This document shows positions 1 through 9,269 of a stretch of DNA of 64,000 nucleotides, piece after piece. Made by a program: the position numbers and the translations under genes. Numbering within the stretch: position 1 is the stretch's first letter; each line of letters begins with the position of its first letter. The stretch is from Coprothermobacter sp. (GTDB lineage Bacteria > Caldisericota > Caldisericia > Cryosericales > Cryosericaceae). Under the pieces are notes generated by a model that was not told the DNA's origin, did not search any database, and was given only the letters and a program-made list of their open reading frames with translations. The stretch spans positions 1-64,000 of the forward strand of contig PNOG01000006.1 in the NCBI GenBank assembly GCA_013824685.1. Direction: 5' to 3'.

Positions 1-6
1 GACGAT

Positions 7-34
7 TTGACACGTGATAGATTCGTCCTAAACT
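7..34 (+). promoter_or_regulatory. Possible promoter ahead of the eut locus
   Basis: TTGACA at 7-12 and TAAACT at 29-34 are separated by 16 bases. The -35 is perfect and the -10 matches the consensus at four of six positions. The remaining stretch to the first gene at 248 has no convincing ORF and would be a leader of about 200 nt. The window starts only 6 bases upstream, so further promoters or a regulator gene outside the window cannot be excluded. Confidence 0.25.
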
Positions 35-247
35 GCATTTGAAGAACCGGTATCTGGGTCGGAAGTCGAGTATCGATGAGACTTCAGCTGCCGATGCGAA
101 AATGGTCCGCGCGGGGCAGAGGACGAGATGCGCTGGGAAGCCACGTGAGCAACGTGACAACTCAAGGGCGGGATTGTGTTATCTGCCGGCAGGTAGTTCA
201 GCGTAGTCTGGTGCAACGTACAATGAAGTGCTAGGAGGACTGGAACC

Positions 248-541
248 ATGATAATAGCGCGCGTTGTTGGTTCGGCCGTTGCGACAGTCAAAGCAGACAA
301 ACTGTCTGCCCGAAAGCTCCTTGTCGTTCAAGAAGCGACAGTGCACGATGAACTGATGGACCGCACTCCGTTTGTCGCCGTGGACGCAGTAGGCGCGGGT
401 GAGGGTGAGCTTGTCCTCGTCGCCGTTGGCAGTGGAGGCCGGTTCACGGCACTCACTGATGGAGCTCCTGCAGATGCGACGATCGTGGGGATCCTCGATT
501 CTCTCGAGGTCGACGGTCGCGACACCTTCCACAAATCGTGA
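248..541 (+). CDS. eutN: EutN/CcmL-family pentameric microcompartment vertex protein
   Basis: This 97-residue protein has the length and feel of the EutN/CcmL/PduN family, whose pentamers cap the vertices of bacterial microcompartments. The N-terminus (MIIARVVGSAVATVKADKL) and the central LVVQEA segment followed by FVAVDAVGAGEGELVLVAVGS are typical of the family's beta-barrel. The start is set by AGGAGG at 232-237, ten bases before the ATG. It is the first shell gene of a same-strand run that continues without a clear terminator to 17,933, and it is followed 39 bases later by another shell gene. It supplies the only BMC-P protein seen in the locus. Confidence 0.93.
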   Translation: MIIARVVGSAVATVKADKLSARKLLVVQEATVHDELMDRTPFVAVDAVGAGEGELVLVAVGSGGRFTALTDGAPADATIVGILDSLEVDGRDTFHKS

Positions 542-580
542 TAGGTCTTAGGGCCACCTGTGTAGCAGGGAGTCGAGTCC

Positions 581-1381
581 ATGCCTGAGAACGAGAAGCT
601 GACAGCACTCGGCATGATCGAAACCAGGGGGCTTGTCGGCGCCATTGAAGCAGCTGACGTCATGGTCAAGTCAGCCAATGTACGCCTCATCGGCAAAGGA
701 TACTCTGGAGATGGTCTGGTTACTGTCGTCGTGCGTGGTGATGTGGGCGCCGTGAAGGCTGCCACCGACGCAGGAGCAGCAGCAGCCCGACGCGTGGGCG
801 AGATCGTATCCATCCACGTGATTGCGCGCCCCGACAGAGACACCGACATGATCATCGGCAACATGAGCAGGAATCTTGGCCTGCCGGCCGGCGAGGGAGC
901 GTCTCCCGCGCCGGGTGAGGTTTCTGTGCCCGTGGCACGTGAGGCAAAAGCAGCCCGGCTGTTGGAATCGAACGTACCGGTGGCTCCTGTGTTTTCGGAC
1001 ACCGCTTCTGACGCTGCGATTGGACTTGCTGAGGTACGACTCGCAACTCCTGTCATCCGGGTTCCAGAAATACCCATCGTAAGACCCCTCATTCCTGTCG
1101 GGCTTCCAGGCGTGCCTCCTGGGGTGACACGCGAGACGCCGGTGCGACGCCTGAATCTGAACACGGCGAGCGCCGAGCAGCTGGACACGTTGCCGGGCGT
1201 TGGCCCTGCACTGGCCGAACGCATCGTCGAGTTCCGTACACAGCAGGGGCTATTCAACTCGGTCGAGGAACTCAAGAAGGTCCAGGGGGCGAAAAGAACT
1301 CTTGTGACCTCGCTCAAAGACCACCTGTACGTCGACAAGAAGAACGCTCCCAGAAAGAACAGCCGGAAGTCGGAAAAGTAG
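581..1381 (+). CDS. BMC-H shell protein fused to a ComEA-like helix-hairpin-helix domain
   Basis: Residues about 5-95 are a single BMC-H domain, almost the same as the two EutM proteins downstream ([20 protein letters not shown], then [19 protein letters not shown]). A Pro/Ala/Val-rich linker of about 100 residues follows. Residues about 190-250 form a ComEA-type helix-hairpin-helix domain: [20 protein letters not shown], then [12 protein letters not shown]. The tail is rich in Lys and Arg. HhH domains of this type bind DNA without sequence preference. E. coli EutK is a known shell protein with a C-terminal winged-helix-like domain, so a nucleic-acid-binding extension has a precedent, but here the fold is different. 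If built into the shell like other BMC-H proteins, it would display the HhH on one face. It sits between eutN and eutA and has no frameshift. Confidence 0.9.
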   Translation: MPENEKLTALGMIETRGLVGAIEAADVMVKSANVRLIGKGYSGDGLVTVVVRGDVGAVKAATDAGAAAARRVGEIVSIHVIARPDRDTDMIIGNMSRNLGLPAGEGASPAPGEVSVPVAREAKAARLLESNVPVAPVFSDTASDAAIGLAEVRLATPVIRVPEIPIVRPLIPVGLPGVPPGVTRETPVRRLNLNTASAEQLDTLPGVGPALAERIVEFRTQQGLFNSVEELKKVQGAKRTLVTSLKDHLYVDKKNAPRKNSRKSEK

Positions 1382-1394
1382 CGGAGGCAGAGTA

Positions 1395-2864
1395 ATGGCA
1401 TCAGTCGAACTCATCAGCGTGGGAATAGATATCGGGACCACGACCACGCAGATTGTCATCTCGAAGTTGCTGGTCGCCGAGACAGCGACACTCAGCAGGA
1501 TGCCGCAGGCAAGGTATGGCCCGGCCCGCAAGCCGAGAGCGCAAGTGGCCAAGAAGGACGTCTTGTATCAGAGTGCTGTCCACTTCACTCCCATCAACCA
1601 CGACGGGCTCGTGGACGTTGATGAGCTCGAGAAGATCTTGTGGGCAGACTACAAGGAAGCAGGGTTCACGCCGGACCAGATCGACACCGGCGCCGTCATT
1701 ATCACTGGGGAGGCAGCCAAGAGTCGGAACGCAGAGAGGGTCCTGAACATCGTGGCGCCGCTGGCAGGCGACTTCGTATCGACTGTCGCGGGTCCCAGCC
1801 TTGAAGCTCACCTTGCAGGGCGAGGGTCAGGCGCTGCCGCATGGACGTCCGAGCATTTTGCGTGGGGCACGAACGTCGACATCGGCGGTGGCACGACCAA
1901 CATCGCGGTCTTTCACCAGGGAGACCTGATGGACACGGTGGTGCTTTCCATTGGTGGGCGCCATATCCAGGTCGATCAGGCGTCTGGTGTCGTCAAGCAT
2001 ATCACCAGGAGCGGCCAGAAGATGCTGAACCATCTCGACATCGGCCTGAAGGTGGGTGATGTTGCTTCCATGGAAGTGCTGCGGAAGGTAGCACGCCTGA
2101 TGACCGACCTCATTGTCGAGGTGCTGTCCGGACAGGTGTCACAGATGGCGCGTGACCTTATGGAGACGGCTCCTTTGTCGCGTCCGGTCATCGACACGAC
2201 GATCTTCTTCTCCGGCGGTGTGGCAGACTTCTTCTATGACACGAAGCCGATCAGGACGATCCAGGATGTTGCAGTATACGGCGACATCGGACCCCTGATG
2301 GGCGAGGAACTGCGGAATCATCCGCGCGTGAAGGAGTGGACTGTCCTCAAGCCTCTCCACACCGAGCGCGCCACCGTTATGGGTGCAAGCCACGAGACGA
2401 TCACGTTGAGTGGCATGACCATATGGGTTGCCCCCAAGGAGCTGCCCATGCGTAATGTCCCGGTCGTCCGGCCGATGTTCGACGGCATTCCCGACGAGCA
2501 GGCGCTGACCAGGGCGATTTTGGACGGGTACAGTCGCTGGGACCTCGACCCTGCAAAGGATCGAGTCGCTCTCGCCGTCGACCTATCCGGAGTGGACTGC
2601 TATGACGACCTGAAGAAGCTGGGGCGCGGCATCGAGGCGTTTGCCAGCAAGCACATTTCGCCGAGTATTCCACTGATTCTGGTGACAGAGCGCGACCTGG
2701 GCAAGGCATTGGGACAGGTCGTAAGCGCCGGGTTACCCCAGTTCAAGGTGCTCTCGATCGATGAGGTCACGTTGACAGAAGGGGACTATATCGACATTGG
2801 TCAATCGATGCTGGGAGATCGTCTTGTTTCTCTTTCGGTGAAGACACTTATCTTCTCAATGTGA
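1395..2864 (+). CDS. eutA: Ethanolamine ammonia-lyase reactivating factor EutA
   Basis: EutA is an ATPase of the actin/Hsp70 fold that swaps damaged cobalamin out of ethanolamine ammonia-lyase so that fresh AdoCbl can bind. The phosphate-1 loop is at the N-terminus (GIDIGTTTTQIVIS, residues about 9-22), and a second phosphate loop, NVDIGGGTTNIAVF, lies near residue 160. A length of 489 aa is normal for the family. The ATG follows CGGAGGCAG and lies 13 bases after the HhH shell gene. It precedes eutB by 12 bases, so lyase and reactivase are made together. Confidence 0.95.
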   Translation: MASVELISVGIDIGTTTTQIVISKLLVAETATLSRMPQARYGPARKPRAQVAKKDVLYQSAVHFTPINHDGLVDVDELEKILWADYKEAGFTPDQIDTGAVIITGEAAKSRNAERVLNIVAPLAGDFVSTVAGPSLEAHLAGRGSGAAAWTSEHFAWGTNVDIGGGTTNIAVFHQGDLMDTVVLSIGGRHIQVDQASGVVKHITRSGQKMLNHLDIGLKVGDVASMEVLRKVARLMTDLIVEVLSGQVSQMARDLMETAPLSRPVIDTTIFFSGGVADFFYDTKPIRTIQDVAVYGDIGPLMGEELRNHPRVKEWTVLKPLHTERATVMGASHETITLSGMTIWVAPKELPMRNVPVVRPMFDGIPDEQALTRAILDGYSRWDLDPAKDRVALAVDLSGVDCYDDLKKLGRGIEAFASKHISPSIPLILVTERDLGKALGQVVSAGLPQFKVLSIDEVTLTEGDYIDIGQSMLGDRLVSLSVKTLIFSM

Positions 2865-2876
2865 CAAGGAGGAAAC

Positions 2877-4244
2877 ATGGCATTCCGTACCAAACTGTTC
2901 GGCATCACGTACGACTTCAAGGACGTCAAGGAAGTCCTGGCGAAGGCGAACGAACAGAAGTCCGGCGATGAAGCAGCGGGTGTTGCTGCCAAGAGTGTAG
3001 CGGAACGTATCGCGGCCAAGACTGTTCTGGCCGAGATCCCGATGTGGGTGCTGCGCGCCGAGCCGGTTGTTCCTTACGAAGACGACGAAATTACGCGTGC
3101 CATCGACGATGGTCTCGATCTCGTTGCCTACGAGAAGATCAAGAACAAAACCGCAGGTGAAATGCGGGCCTGGATCCTCGACGAGAACACGACGTCCGAG
3201 GACATCGCCGCCATCAGCAAGGGCCTCACCGGCGAAATGGCTGCGGCTGTTGCCAAGCTTTGCTCCAGCCTCGACCTGATTGTCGGTGGCAAGAAGATGC
3301 CGTGTGTCGTGCACAACGTGTGCACCATGGGTCTTCCTGGCCGCATGGGCGCGCGCCTTCAGCCCAACCATCCAACGGACGATCTCGACGCCATCCGGGC
3401 CGAAATCTATGATGGTCTTGCATTCGCCATCGGCGACCAGGTCATCGGCATCAACCCAGCCATCGACCAGGTCGAGAACCTTATGAAGATGTACGACATG
3501 ATGTGGGACATCAAGCAGAAGTGGAACATCCCCGCATCCAACTGCATTCTCGGCCACGTGACCACCCAGATGGAGTGCCTGAAGAAGGGCGCCAAGGTCG
3601 GTCAGGTGTTCCAGAGCATCGCAGGGACCCAGGCAGCCCTCGAGTCCTTTGGTGTCGAGGTGGGTATGCTCGATGAGGCCAATGAGCTGGCAAAGAAGTT
3701 CTGCTACTCCGAAGGCCCCAACTATATGTACTTCGAGACAGGCGAGGGCACCGAGCTGTCCGCCTACGCCAACAACGATGCAGACCAGCTGACGCTCGAG
3801 GCCCGCAAGCATGCGCTTGCCCGCCGCTACAGCCCCATCGGCGTCAACTCCGTCGTCGGCTTCATCGGACCAGAATACCTGTACAACTCTGACGAGATTA
3901 TGCGCGCAGGCATTGAAGACCACTTCTGCGGCAAGCTGCTGGGCATCCCGCTCGGGCTGGACAACTGCTACACCAACCACGTCCGTGCCGACCAGAACAC
4001 CAACGAGTTCCTGATGGTCCTCGATGCTGTTGCAGGGTGCAATTACCACATGGGCGTTTCCATGGGAGACGATGTCATGCTGAGCTATCAGTGCGCGAGC
4101 TACCACGATACAGCTTCTCTCTGGAGCGCAATGGGCACTCGCCCGGCTCCCGAATGGGAGAAGTGGGCCGAGGAACTTGGACTGCTCAAGAATGGCAAGC
4201 TGACCGATAAGGCCGGCGATCCGTCGTTCTTCCTGAAGCGGTAG
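2877..4244 (+). CDS. eutB: Ethanolamine ammonia-lyase large subunit, canonical copy (EutB1)
   Basis: This is the catalytic subunit of the AdoCbl-dependent lyase that turns ethanolamine into acetaldehyde and ammonia. At 455 aa it aligns without gaps to E. coli EutB numbering. Arg160 and Gln162 (RLQPNHPTDD), Asn193 (GINP), Glu287 (YFETG), Phe329 and Asp362 (GLDNCYTNH) are all present; these are the substrate-contacting positions known from EAL structures. AAGGAGG precedes the ATG, and eutC follows 15 bases after the stop. The protein should form the (beta)6 core of the EutB6C6 complex in the microcompartment lumen. A second, divergent copy lies at 11,944. Confidence 0.97.
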   Translation: MAFRTKLFGITYDFKDVKEVLAKANEQKSGDEAAGVAAKSVAERIAAKTVLAEIPMWVLRAEPVVPYEDDEITRAIDDGLDLVAYEKIKNKTAGEMRAWILDENTTSEDIAAISKGLTGEMAAAVAKLCSSLDLIVGGKKMPCVVHNVCTMGLPGRMGARLQPNHPTDDLDAIRAEIYDGLAFAIGDQVIGINPAIDQVENLMKMYDMMWDIKQKWNIPASNCILGHVTTQMECLKKGAKVGQVFQSIAGTQAALESFGVEVGMLDEANELAKKFCYSEGPNYMYFETGEGTELSAYANNDADQLTLEARKHALARRYSPIGVNSVVGFIGPEYLYNSDEIMRAGIEDHFCGKLLGIPLGLDNCYTNHVRADQNTNEFLMVLDAVAGCNYHMGVSMGDDVMLSYQCASYHDTASLWSAMGTRPAPEWEKWAEELGLLKNGKLTDKAGDPSFFLKR

Positions 4245-4259
4245 GAGAGGAGAGTAGAA

Positions 4260-5126
4260 ATGGCTGCATACGAGCTGTATAAGGGTACACAGAAGCAGGC
4301 AGATATCGAGGCACGGCGCGCCGAAGGCGCCAAGTTCGGAGTCGAAGTGGAAGACGTTACCACTGTTGAGAAGCGCCATACTGTCGGCGTCGATCATCCT
4401 GTGGATCTCGAGGGCTGCAAGGCTCTCATGCATGCGACCGATCAACGCGTCTGCGTTGGCCGCAACGGCCCCCGTCCGAAGCTGAACACTTACTTCCAGA
4501 TGAGAGCCGACCACGGTGCCACACAGGACTCTCTGAAGTACAGTGTTCCAGATGAGGTCATCAAGGCGCTGGGTCTCCTGCACGTCGGGGAGACCGCTAC
4601 CAATGGCCTGCTCGAGACCTATCTTCGCCTGCCGCCGCTCGGCCGCAAGCTCAGCGACGAGGCGAAGGCCGTCGTGCTCGAGAAGTGCGTCAAGAACCCG
4701 ACCGTCCAGTTCGTCGTCAGCAACGGCCTCAGTGGCTATGCCATCGAGCGCTATGCCGGTGACGTTCTCAAGAGCATGACCGACGGCCTCAAGGCTGCCG
4801 GTATCGCAGTTGGCACCTCGATCTACGTGAACCGCGCCCGCGTCGGCATCATGAACGATTTTGGCACTCTGTTGAATGCCGATGTGGTCGTCGTCCTGAT
4901 CGGCGAGCGTCCTGGTCTCATCATCTCTGACGCTTTGTCCATCTACATGGGCTACAAGCCTCGCTGGGAGCCGCTCACGACTGATGGCAACCGCGACAAC
5001 ATCTGCATGATCTCGAAGAAGGGCAAGAACCCCATTGAAGCAGCCGCCGAAGCGGTCGCTCTCATCAAGGACTATCTGCAGTACAAGACCAGCGGCGTCG
5101 AACTCGCCACTGCGAAGAGAGGCTAA
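4260..5126 (+). CDS. eutC: Ethanolamine ammonia-lyase small subunit, copy 1 (EutC1)
   Basis: EutC completes the adenosylcobalamin site on EutB. This 288-residue copy keeps the family hallmarks RADHGATQDSL (about 82), LPPLGRKLS, NGLSGYAI, the RVGIMNDFG segment and IGERPGLIISDALSIYMGY. In the C-terminal region the usual RNCISNIR motif is replaced by RDNICMISKKG, which differs from copy 2. The first 55 residues are charged and differ from copy 2; N-terminal extensions of EutC are known to carry encapsulation signals in enteric bacteria, and the helix at residues about 10-25 could serve that role here. The start follows GGAGAGGAGAG. It pairs with EutB1 just upstream. Confidence 0.95.
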   Translation: MAAYELYKGTQKQADIEARRAEGAKFGVEVEDVTTVEKRHTVGVDHPVDLEGCKALMHATDQRVCVGRNGPRPKLNTYFQMRADHGATQDSLKYSVPDEVIKALGLLHVGETATNGLLETYLRLPPLGRKLSDEAKAVVLEKCVKNPTVQFVVSNGLSGYAIERYAGDVLKSMTDGLKAAGIAVGTSIYVNRARVGIMNDFGTLLNADVVVVLIGERPGLIISDALSIYMGYKPRWEPLTTDGNRDNICMISKKGKNPIEAAAEAVALIKDYLQYKTSGVELATAKRG

Positions 5127-5141
5127 GTACAGTAGCAATCG

Positions 5142-5191
5142 CCGGCCTCCGGGAGCGACGTCACGATCCTGGAGCAAGACCTGGAGGCCGG
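5142..5191 (+). other. Intercistronic hairpin after eutC1
   Basis: CCGGCCTCC at 5142-5150 pairs perfectly with GGAGGCCGG at 5183-5191 across a 32-base loop. No U-run follows, so it is not a classic terminator. It lies in the 153-base gap between eutC1 and eutL and belongs to a set of four strong hairpins that punctuate this operon. Confidence 0.55.
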
Positions 5192-5279
5192 TTGGTGGAA
5201 TCCGTTGACGGGCCCGTGGCCAGCCATCGGACTGTCCCGGGAAACCGGAGAACGAGGTATCAAAAAGGAGTAGAATGAC

Positions 5280-5951
5280 ATGGCTCTAGAGATGGAACGG
5301 ACCCTGAAGCCAGAAATCCTGTCGGTGCGGCTCATTGCCAATGTGCACCCCGACATGGCGAAGTCTCTGGAACTTCTCCCTGGGGAGAAGAGTCTGGCAC
5401 TGTTCACCTGCAACATCGATGATCCGCTGTATATCGGCGGAGACGAAGCCACCAAGAAGGCAGATGTGCGTGTGGCGTACTGTCGTTCGCACTTTGCCGG
5501 CGGTTCGTATCCGTCAGGACCTCTGTCGGGCGAAGCCATGCTTCTGCTGGCCGCTCCGAACCCTGCCGAGGCGACTGCGGGAATCAACGCTGTCCTTGAG
5601 TTTGTCGACGCGCTGCGGTATTCGACGGTCACGCTTCCTGTCCAGGTTGCGCCGTTGATGGTCTGGCTGGCCTACACGATCTCGCGGTCTGGGACATACC
5701 TGTCCAAGGAAGCTGGAGTTGCCCCCGGGACTCCTATCGCATACATCACTGCACCGCCCCTTGAGGGCCACTATGCGATGGAGCGGTCCCTGAAGGCAGC
5801 CGACGTAGCAGTTGGCTCATTCACCAGGCTCAGTGAGACCAACTACCACGGTGCACTCCTGTATGGCACTCAGAGCGCCTGCCGCGCGGCTTGCCGTGCG
5901 TTCGACGAAGCAGTTCTGTCTGTGGCACGGGATCCGCTGGCTTTCCAGTAG
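5280..5951 (+). CDS. eutL: EutL trimeric (BMC-T) shell protein
   Basis: EutL has two fused BMC domains and forms trimeric tiles with a gated central pore. The 223-residue length is right. Recognisable EutL segments are VRLIANVHPDMA (about 19-30), SLALFTCNIDDPLYIGGDEATKKA, SHFAGGSYPSGPLSGE and TYLSKEAGVAPGTPIAYITAPPLE. The DPLYIGGDEATK region corresponds to the pore loop region of the first domain. The AAGGAG is about nine bases ahead of the ATG. It is separated from eutC1 by a hairpin-containing gap and followed by eutE. Confidence 0.95.
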   Translation: MALEMERTLKPEILSVRLIANVHPDMAKSLELLPGEKSLALFTCNIDDPLYIGGDEATKKADVRVAYCRSHFAGGSYPSGPLSGEAMLLLAAPNPAEATAGINAVLEFVDALRYSTVTLPVQVAPLMVWLAYTISRSGTYLSKEAGVAPGTPIAYITAPPLEGHYAMERSLKAADVAVGSFTRLSETNYHGALLYGTQSACRAACRAFDEAVLSVARDPLAFQ

Positions 5952-6040
5952 AGTGTTCTGCGACTCGCACGACGTATTCCCTGATAGGCGCTCCGGTCTG
6001 ATGCTGGATCGGGGCGGAGAACTGTAAGAGGAGGCAGAAC

Positions 6041-7540
6041 ATGCCCGAAGAACTCGACCGCGACCTGCTGTCTATTCAAGAAGCCAGGAATCTGGTCAAG
6101 CAGGCTCAGGTCGCACAGGAAGCATTTGTTCACTTCAACCAGTACCAGGTGGACGTCGTCTGTGCATCGATGGCCGAGGCTGCGTACGAGCAGGCTGAAC
6201 GGCTCGGCCGCATGGCAGTCGAAGAGACGCACATGGGTGTTGCTGAACACAAGACCATCAAGAACCAGTTCGCCTCGCGCGACCTCTGGATGTCCATCAA
6301 GGACGTCCGGACCGAAGGTGTCATCAGACGCGATGAAGCCAACAAGATCATCGAGATTGCCTGGCCCTTTGGTGTCATAGCAGGCTTGGTCCCAACGACG
6401 AACCCGACATCTACCGTCATTTTCAAGTCCCTGATCGCCGTCAAGGCGCGCAATGCAATCGTGTTTGCTCCCCATCCCGGCGCCCCGAAGTGCTCGGCTG
6501 AGACTGCGCGCGTTCTGGCTGAGGCTGCCGAGGCAGCTGGAGCTCCCAAGGGTCTTATCAGCTGTATGACGTACGTCAGTATGGAAGGGACACAGGAACT
6601 GCTCAAGCAGAAAGCTGTCCGATTGATTATTGCAACCGGTGGCGAAGCCATGGTCGAGTATGCTCACAGTGTGGGCAAGCCGGCTCTTGGCGTCGGTCCC
6701 GGGAACGTCCCGGTCTATGTCGACCGTAGTGCAGACGTCGAAAAGGCGGCTCGCGACATCGTCAACAGCGTCAACTTCGACTACGCGGTCATCTGCGCCC
6801 ATGAGGGAGCAGTCATTGCCGACACTCCGATTGCCGATCAGTTGGCGAAGGCCATGGAACGCAACGGGGCGTATTTTCTCACTGATGAACAAGCCGACAA
6901 GCTGGGCAAGGCCATGTTCCGCCCAAACGGACTCATGCAGTCCGACTTCGTCGGACGCTCCCCGCAGGTACTGGCCAGGCAGTCCGGCTTCGAGGTCCCT
7001 GACGAGGCCCGCATTCTGGTCGCCCGGCTCAAGGAAGTCGGTCCCAAGGTTCCGCTGTCACGCGAGAAGCTGGCCCCTGTGGTCGTCTTCTATGTCGAAG
7101 ACGGGTGGCACTCTGGTTGTGAGGCTTGCATGGAGATGCTTGAGTTTGGCGGAAAAGGACACACCATGGGGCTCCACTGCACCGAGGAGGACATCATCAT
7201 GCAGTTCGGGCTGCAGAAGCCCGCGTTTCGCATCATTGTCAATGGCTCCACGACCATGGGAGCGATCGGAGCCACAACGAACTTGCCACCATCGCTCACA
7301 CTGGCGACCGGTGGCATGGGTGGCGGCATCAGCAGCGACAATATCACGGTCCATCACCTGATGAACGTGAAGCGCGTCGCGTATGAGGTGCGTCCGTTCA
7401 ATCCCCCAATTGTGTATGACCGTAAACCGGTGACGGTGCCGGCAGCTCCTGCGTCGGCTCCGGCTGACAAGCAGTCGCCGTCGGACATTGAGAACCTGGT
7501 GCGCAAGGTCGTCCGCGAAGAACTGTCTCATAAAGGGTAA
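6041..7540 (+). CDS. eutE: CoA-acylating aldehyde dehydrogenase EutE with a C-terminal encapsulation peptide
   Basis: EutE oxidises acetaldehyde to acetyl-CoA with NAD+ inside the compartment. The 499-residue protein has the AldDH nucleotide fold (PFGVIAGLVPTTNPTST, about 109-125) and the catalytic cysteine C252 in AVICAHEG, where many relatives have GVICASE. The last 19 residues (SDIENLVRKVVREELSHKG) form an amphipathic helix after a Pro/Ala linker, which looks like a lumen-targeting encapsulation peptide. In E. coli EutE and PduP the signal is at the N-terminus, so its position here is of the C-terminal type. AAGAGGAGG precedes the ATG. A PduP-like role on a longer aldehyde cannot be excluded, but the context favours acetaldehyde. 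Confidence 0.94.
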   Translation: MPEELDRDLLSIQEARNLVKQAQVAQEAFVHFNQYQVDVVCASMAEAAYEQAERLGRMAVEETHMGVAEHKTIKNQFASRDLWMSIKDVRTEGVIRRDEANKIIEIAWPFGVIAGLVPTTNPTSTVIFKSLIAVKARNAIVFAPHPGAPKCSAETARVLAEAAEAAGAPKGLISCMTYVSMEGTQELLKQKAVRLIIATGGEAMVEYAHSVGKPALGVGPGNVPVYVDRSADVEKAARDIVNSVNFDYAVICAHEGAVIADTPIADQLAKAMERNGAYFLTDEQADKLGKAMFRPNGLMQSDFVGRSPQVLARQSGFEVPDEARILVARLKEVGPKVPLSREKLAPVVVFYVEDGWHSGCEACMEMLEFGGKGHTMGLHCTEEDIIMQFGLQKPAFRIIVNGSTTMGAIGATTNLPPSLTLATGGMGGGISSDNITVHHLMNVKRVAYEVRPFNPPIVYDRKPVTVPAAPASAPADKQSPSDIENLVRKVVREELSHKG

Positions 7541-7583
7541 TGGCCGTGCCTCAACCCTGGCAAAATGAACGGCGGAGGTCAAC

Positions 7584-7892
7584 ATGGCAGAGAAGATGAT
7601 TGCTCTGGGACTGGTCGAAACCAAAGGACTGGTCGGCGCTATCGAGGCGGCTGACGTCATGGTCAAGGCGGCGAACGTGAAACTTGTCGGCGCAGAGTAC
7701 AAGGAGATCGGTGGGGGCTACGTTACCGTCATGGTACGTGGCGACGTCGGGGCCGTCAAGGCTGCGACAGACGCAGGAGCTGCGGCAGCGCAGCGGGTCG
7801 GGACGCTTGTCTCGGTCCATGTGATTCCGCGTCCTGCCGGCGACACCGAGATGCTGGTGCCCAAGCCAGCTTCAGACGACACAACCTTGTAA
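7584..7892 (+). CDS. eutM: EutM-type BMC-H hexameric shell protein (copy 1)
   Basis: A 102-residue canonical BMC-H protein: [20 protein letters not shown], a pore-loop region around [19 protein letters not shown], then [12 protein letters not shown] and [17 protein letters not shown]. It forms the hexamers that make up most of the shell facets. The ATG is preceded by CGGAGGTCAAC. A second, close copy is at 9,314 and the same domain opens the HhH fusion at 581; the three share long identical stretches such as [19 protein letters not shown], so they arose by duplication within the locus. Confidence 0.97.
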   Translation: MAEKMIALGLVETKGLVGAIEAADVMVKAANVKLVGAEYKEIGGGYVTVMVRGDVGAVKAATDAGAAAAQRVGTLVSVHVIPRPAGDTEMLVPKPASDDTTL

Positions 7893-8041
7893 TGACCGCC
7901 GTGTTCACCACACTACAGTTAGAGAGGAGGCAGTGGTTCGGAAGGGCACGACATGGTCTTTGTGTTAGACGTTGTGGAAGAGTGATTGTATGCAGGTTCA
8001 CCACAGCACCATACTCTAATTCTAAGGAAGGGGTGTAACAA

Positions 8042-9217
8042 ATGGCTGCAATTAGCAAAACTGTACTTTGGATCATGAGTATCTTCGCAGTTCTCGGTGT
8101 CATCGACAGGATCATCAAGTACTGGGCTCCCGATGCCAAGATTCCCCTCATTGACGGATTCGGCGCAGAGATGGAGAACGGTTTCAACGCAATGGGCCCT
8201 CTGGCACTGGCCATGGTCGGAATCATCGCACTGACCCCCGTTCTTGCCGGCTGGCTGATGCCGGTTGTCGGTCCGGTCTTCACGGCTCTTGGCTCCAAGA
8301 CTGCCATGTTTGCCGGCACGCTGCTGGCCATCGACATGGGCGCTACGCCTCTTGGACTTCAGCTTGCGAAGGCCGCCGGCGACCCTGAGTGGGTCGGCTA
8401 CTTCGGCGGTCTGCTGCTTGGTTCCGTCTTCGGCGTCAACATCGTCTTCAACATTCCCGTCGGCCTTGGCATCATTAAGGCCAAGGACCGCAAGTACATG
8501 GGACTCGGCATCCTTGCCGGTATCATCATGGCGCCCTTTGGTGCCCTGCTGCAGAGCGTTCTGGCCGGCAACCCTTTCGGACCGTCTCTTACGTACCTTG
8601 TCCCGGTCTTCATCGTTGCCGCTCTGATCGCCGCCGGTCTTTTGTTTGCGCGTGAGGCAATGGTCAAGGGATTCATCATTTTTGGCAAGTTCATCAGCAG
8701 CTTCATCCTCGTCGGCCTCGGCCTCGTCATCTTCCAGACCCAGACCGGCGTCACGATTCTCCCTGGCATGGCCCCCACGTTCTCTCACTGGGATCCTGCA
8801 GCCGGCGCAATGGTTATGGAAGGTCTCGAAATCATCGGCGCCATCGCGCTTGCTCTTGCTGGTGCTTATCCGCTCGTCAAGTTCCTGACCACGGTTCTTG
8901 GTAAGCCACTTGGTGCCCTTGGCAAGATGCTCGGCATGGACAGCATCGGCGCAGCCGGTCTCGTGGCGACGCTGGCCAACAACATTCCCATGTGGGGCAT
9001 GTTCAAGGATATGACCCCTCGTGGCAAAGTCATCAATGCTGCATTCCAGGTTGCTGCTGCATTCGCTCTTGCTGACCACCTTGGATTCACGGCCGCCAAC
9101 GCGCCGCAGTTTATTGGACCGATGATCATCGGCAAGGTGTTCGCCGGTATCCTCGGTATCGTCATCGCTACGCTGGTTGCTCCCAAAGCAGACTATCGCG
9201 AACCAGAAGCGGCCTAA
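8042..9217 (+). CDS. eutH: Ethanolamine permease EutH
   Basis: This is a 391-residue integral membrane protein with about ten hydrophobic segments and the EutH signature near the start (AISKTVLWIMSIFAVLGVID, then NGFNAMGPLALAMVG). EutH imports ethanolamine at low external concentration; at high concentration ethanolamine diffuses in on its own. The start is supported by AAGGAAGGGG ahead of the ATG. The upstream 149-base gap carries a weak TTGTGG/CCACA stem but no gene. Downstream lies a perfect palindrome and then a second eutM, which separates transporter and shell expression. Confidence 0.95.
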   Translation: MAAISKTVLWIMSIFAVLGVIDRIIKYWAPDAKIPLIDGFGAEMENGFNAMGPLALAMVGIIALTPVLAGWLMPVVGPVFTALGSKTAMFAGTLLAIDMGATPLGLQLAKAAGDPEWVGYFGGLLLGSVFGVNIVFNIPVGLGIIKAKDRKYMGLGILAGIIMAPFGALLQSVLAGNPFGPSLTYLVPVFIVAALIAAGLLFAREAMVKGFIIFGKFISSFILVGLGLVIFQTQTGVTILPGMAPTFSHWDPAAGAMVMEGLEIIGAIALALAGAYPLVKFLTTVLGKPLGALGKMLGMDSIGAAGLVATLANNIPMWGMFKDMTPRGKVINAAFQVAAAFALADHLGFTAANAPQFIGPMIIGKVFAGILGIVIATLVAPKADYREPEAA

Positions 9218-9237
9218 GACCTTATAGGAACGTGTCC

Positions 9238-9269
9238 GCCGCATCCGCACGTGCACGTGCGGATGCGGC
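9238..9269 (+). other. Perfect 32-base palindrome after eutH
   Basis: Bases 9238-9269 are a perfect inverted repeat with no spacer: the left arm reads GCCGCATCCGCACGTG and the right arm is its exact reverse complement. As RNA it folds to a GC-rich hairpin. The next bases (AAGAACC) are not a U-run, although TTTCTTAATTTTCT occurs 14 bases further on, so partial termination or processing is possible. As DNA it could also be a symmetrical protein-binding site. Confidence 0.6.

Noticed and set aside
2856-5177. 773-codon open frame antisense to eutB1 and eutC1
   Set aside because: It is the mirror of two certain genes in GC-rich DNA; the product has low-complexity His/Val/Asp runs and no family features.
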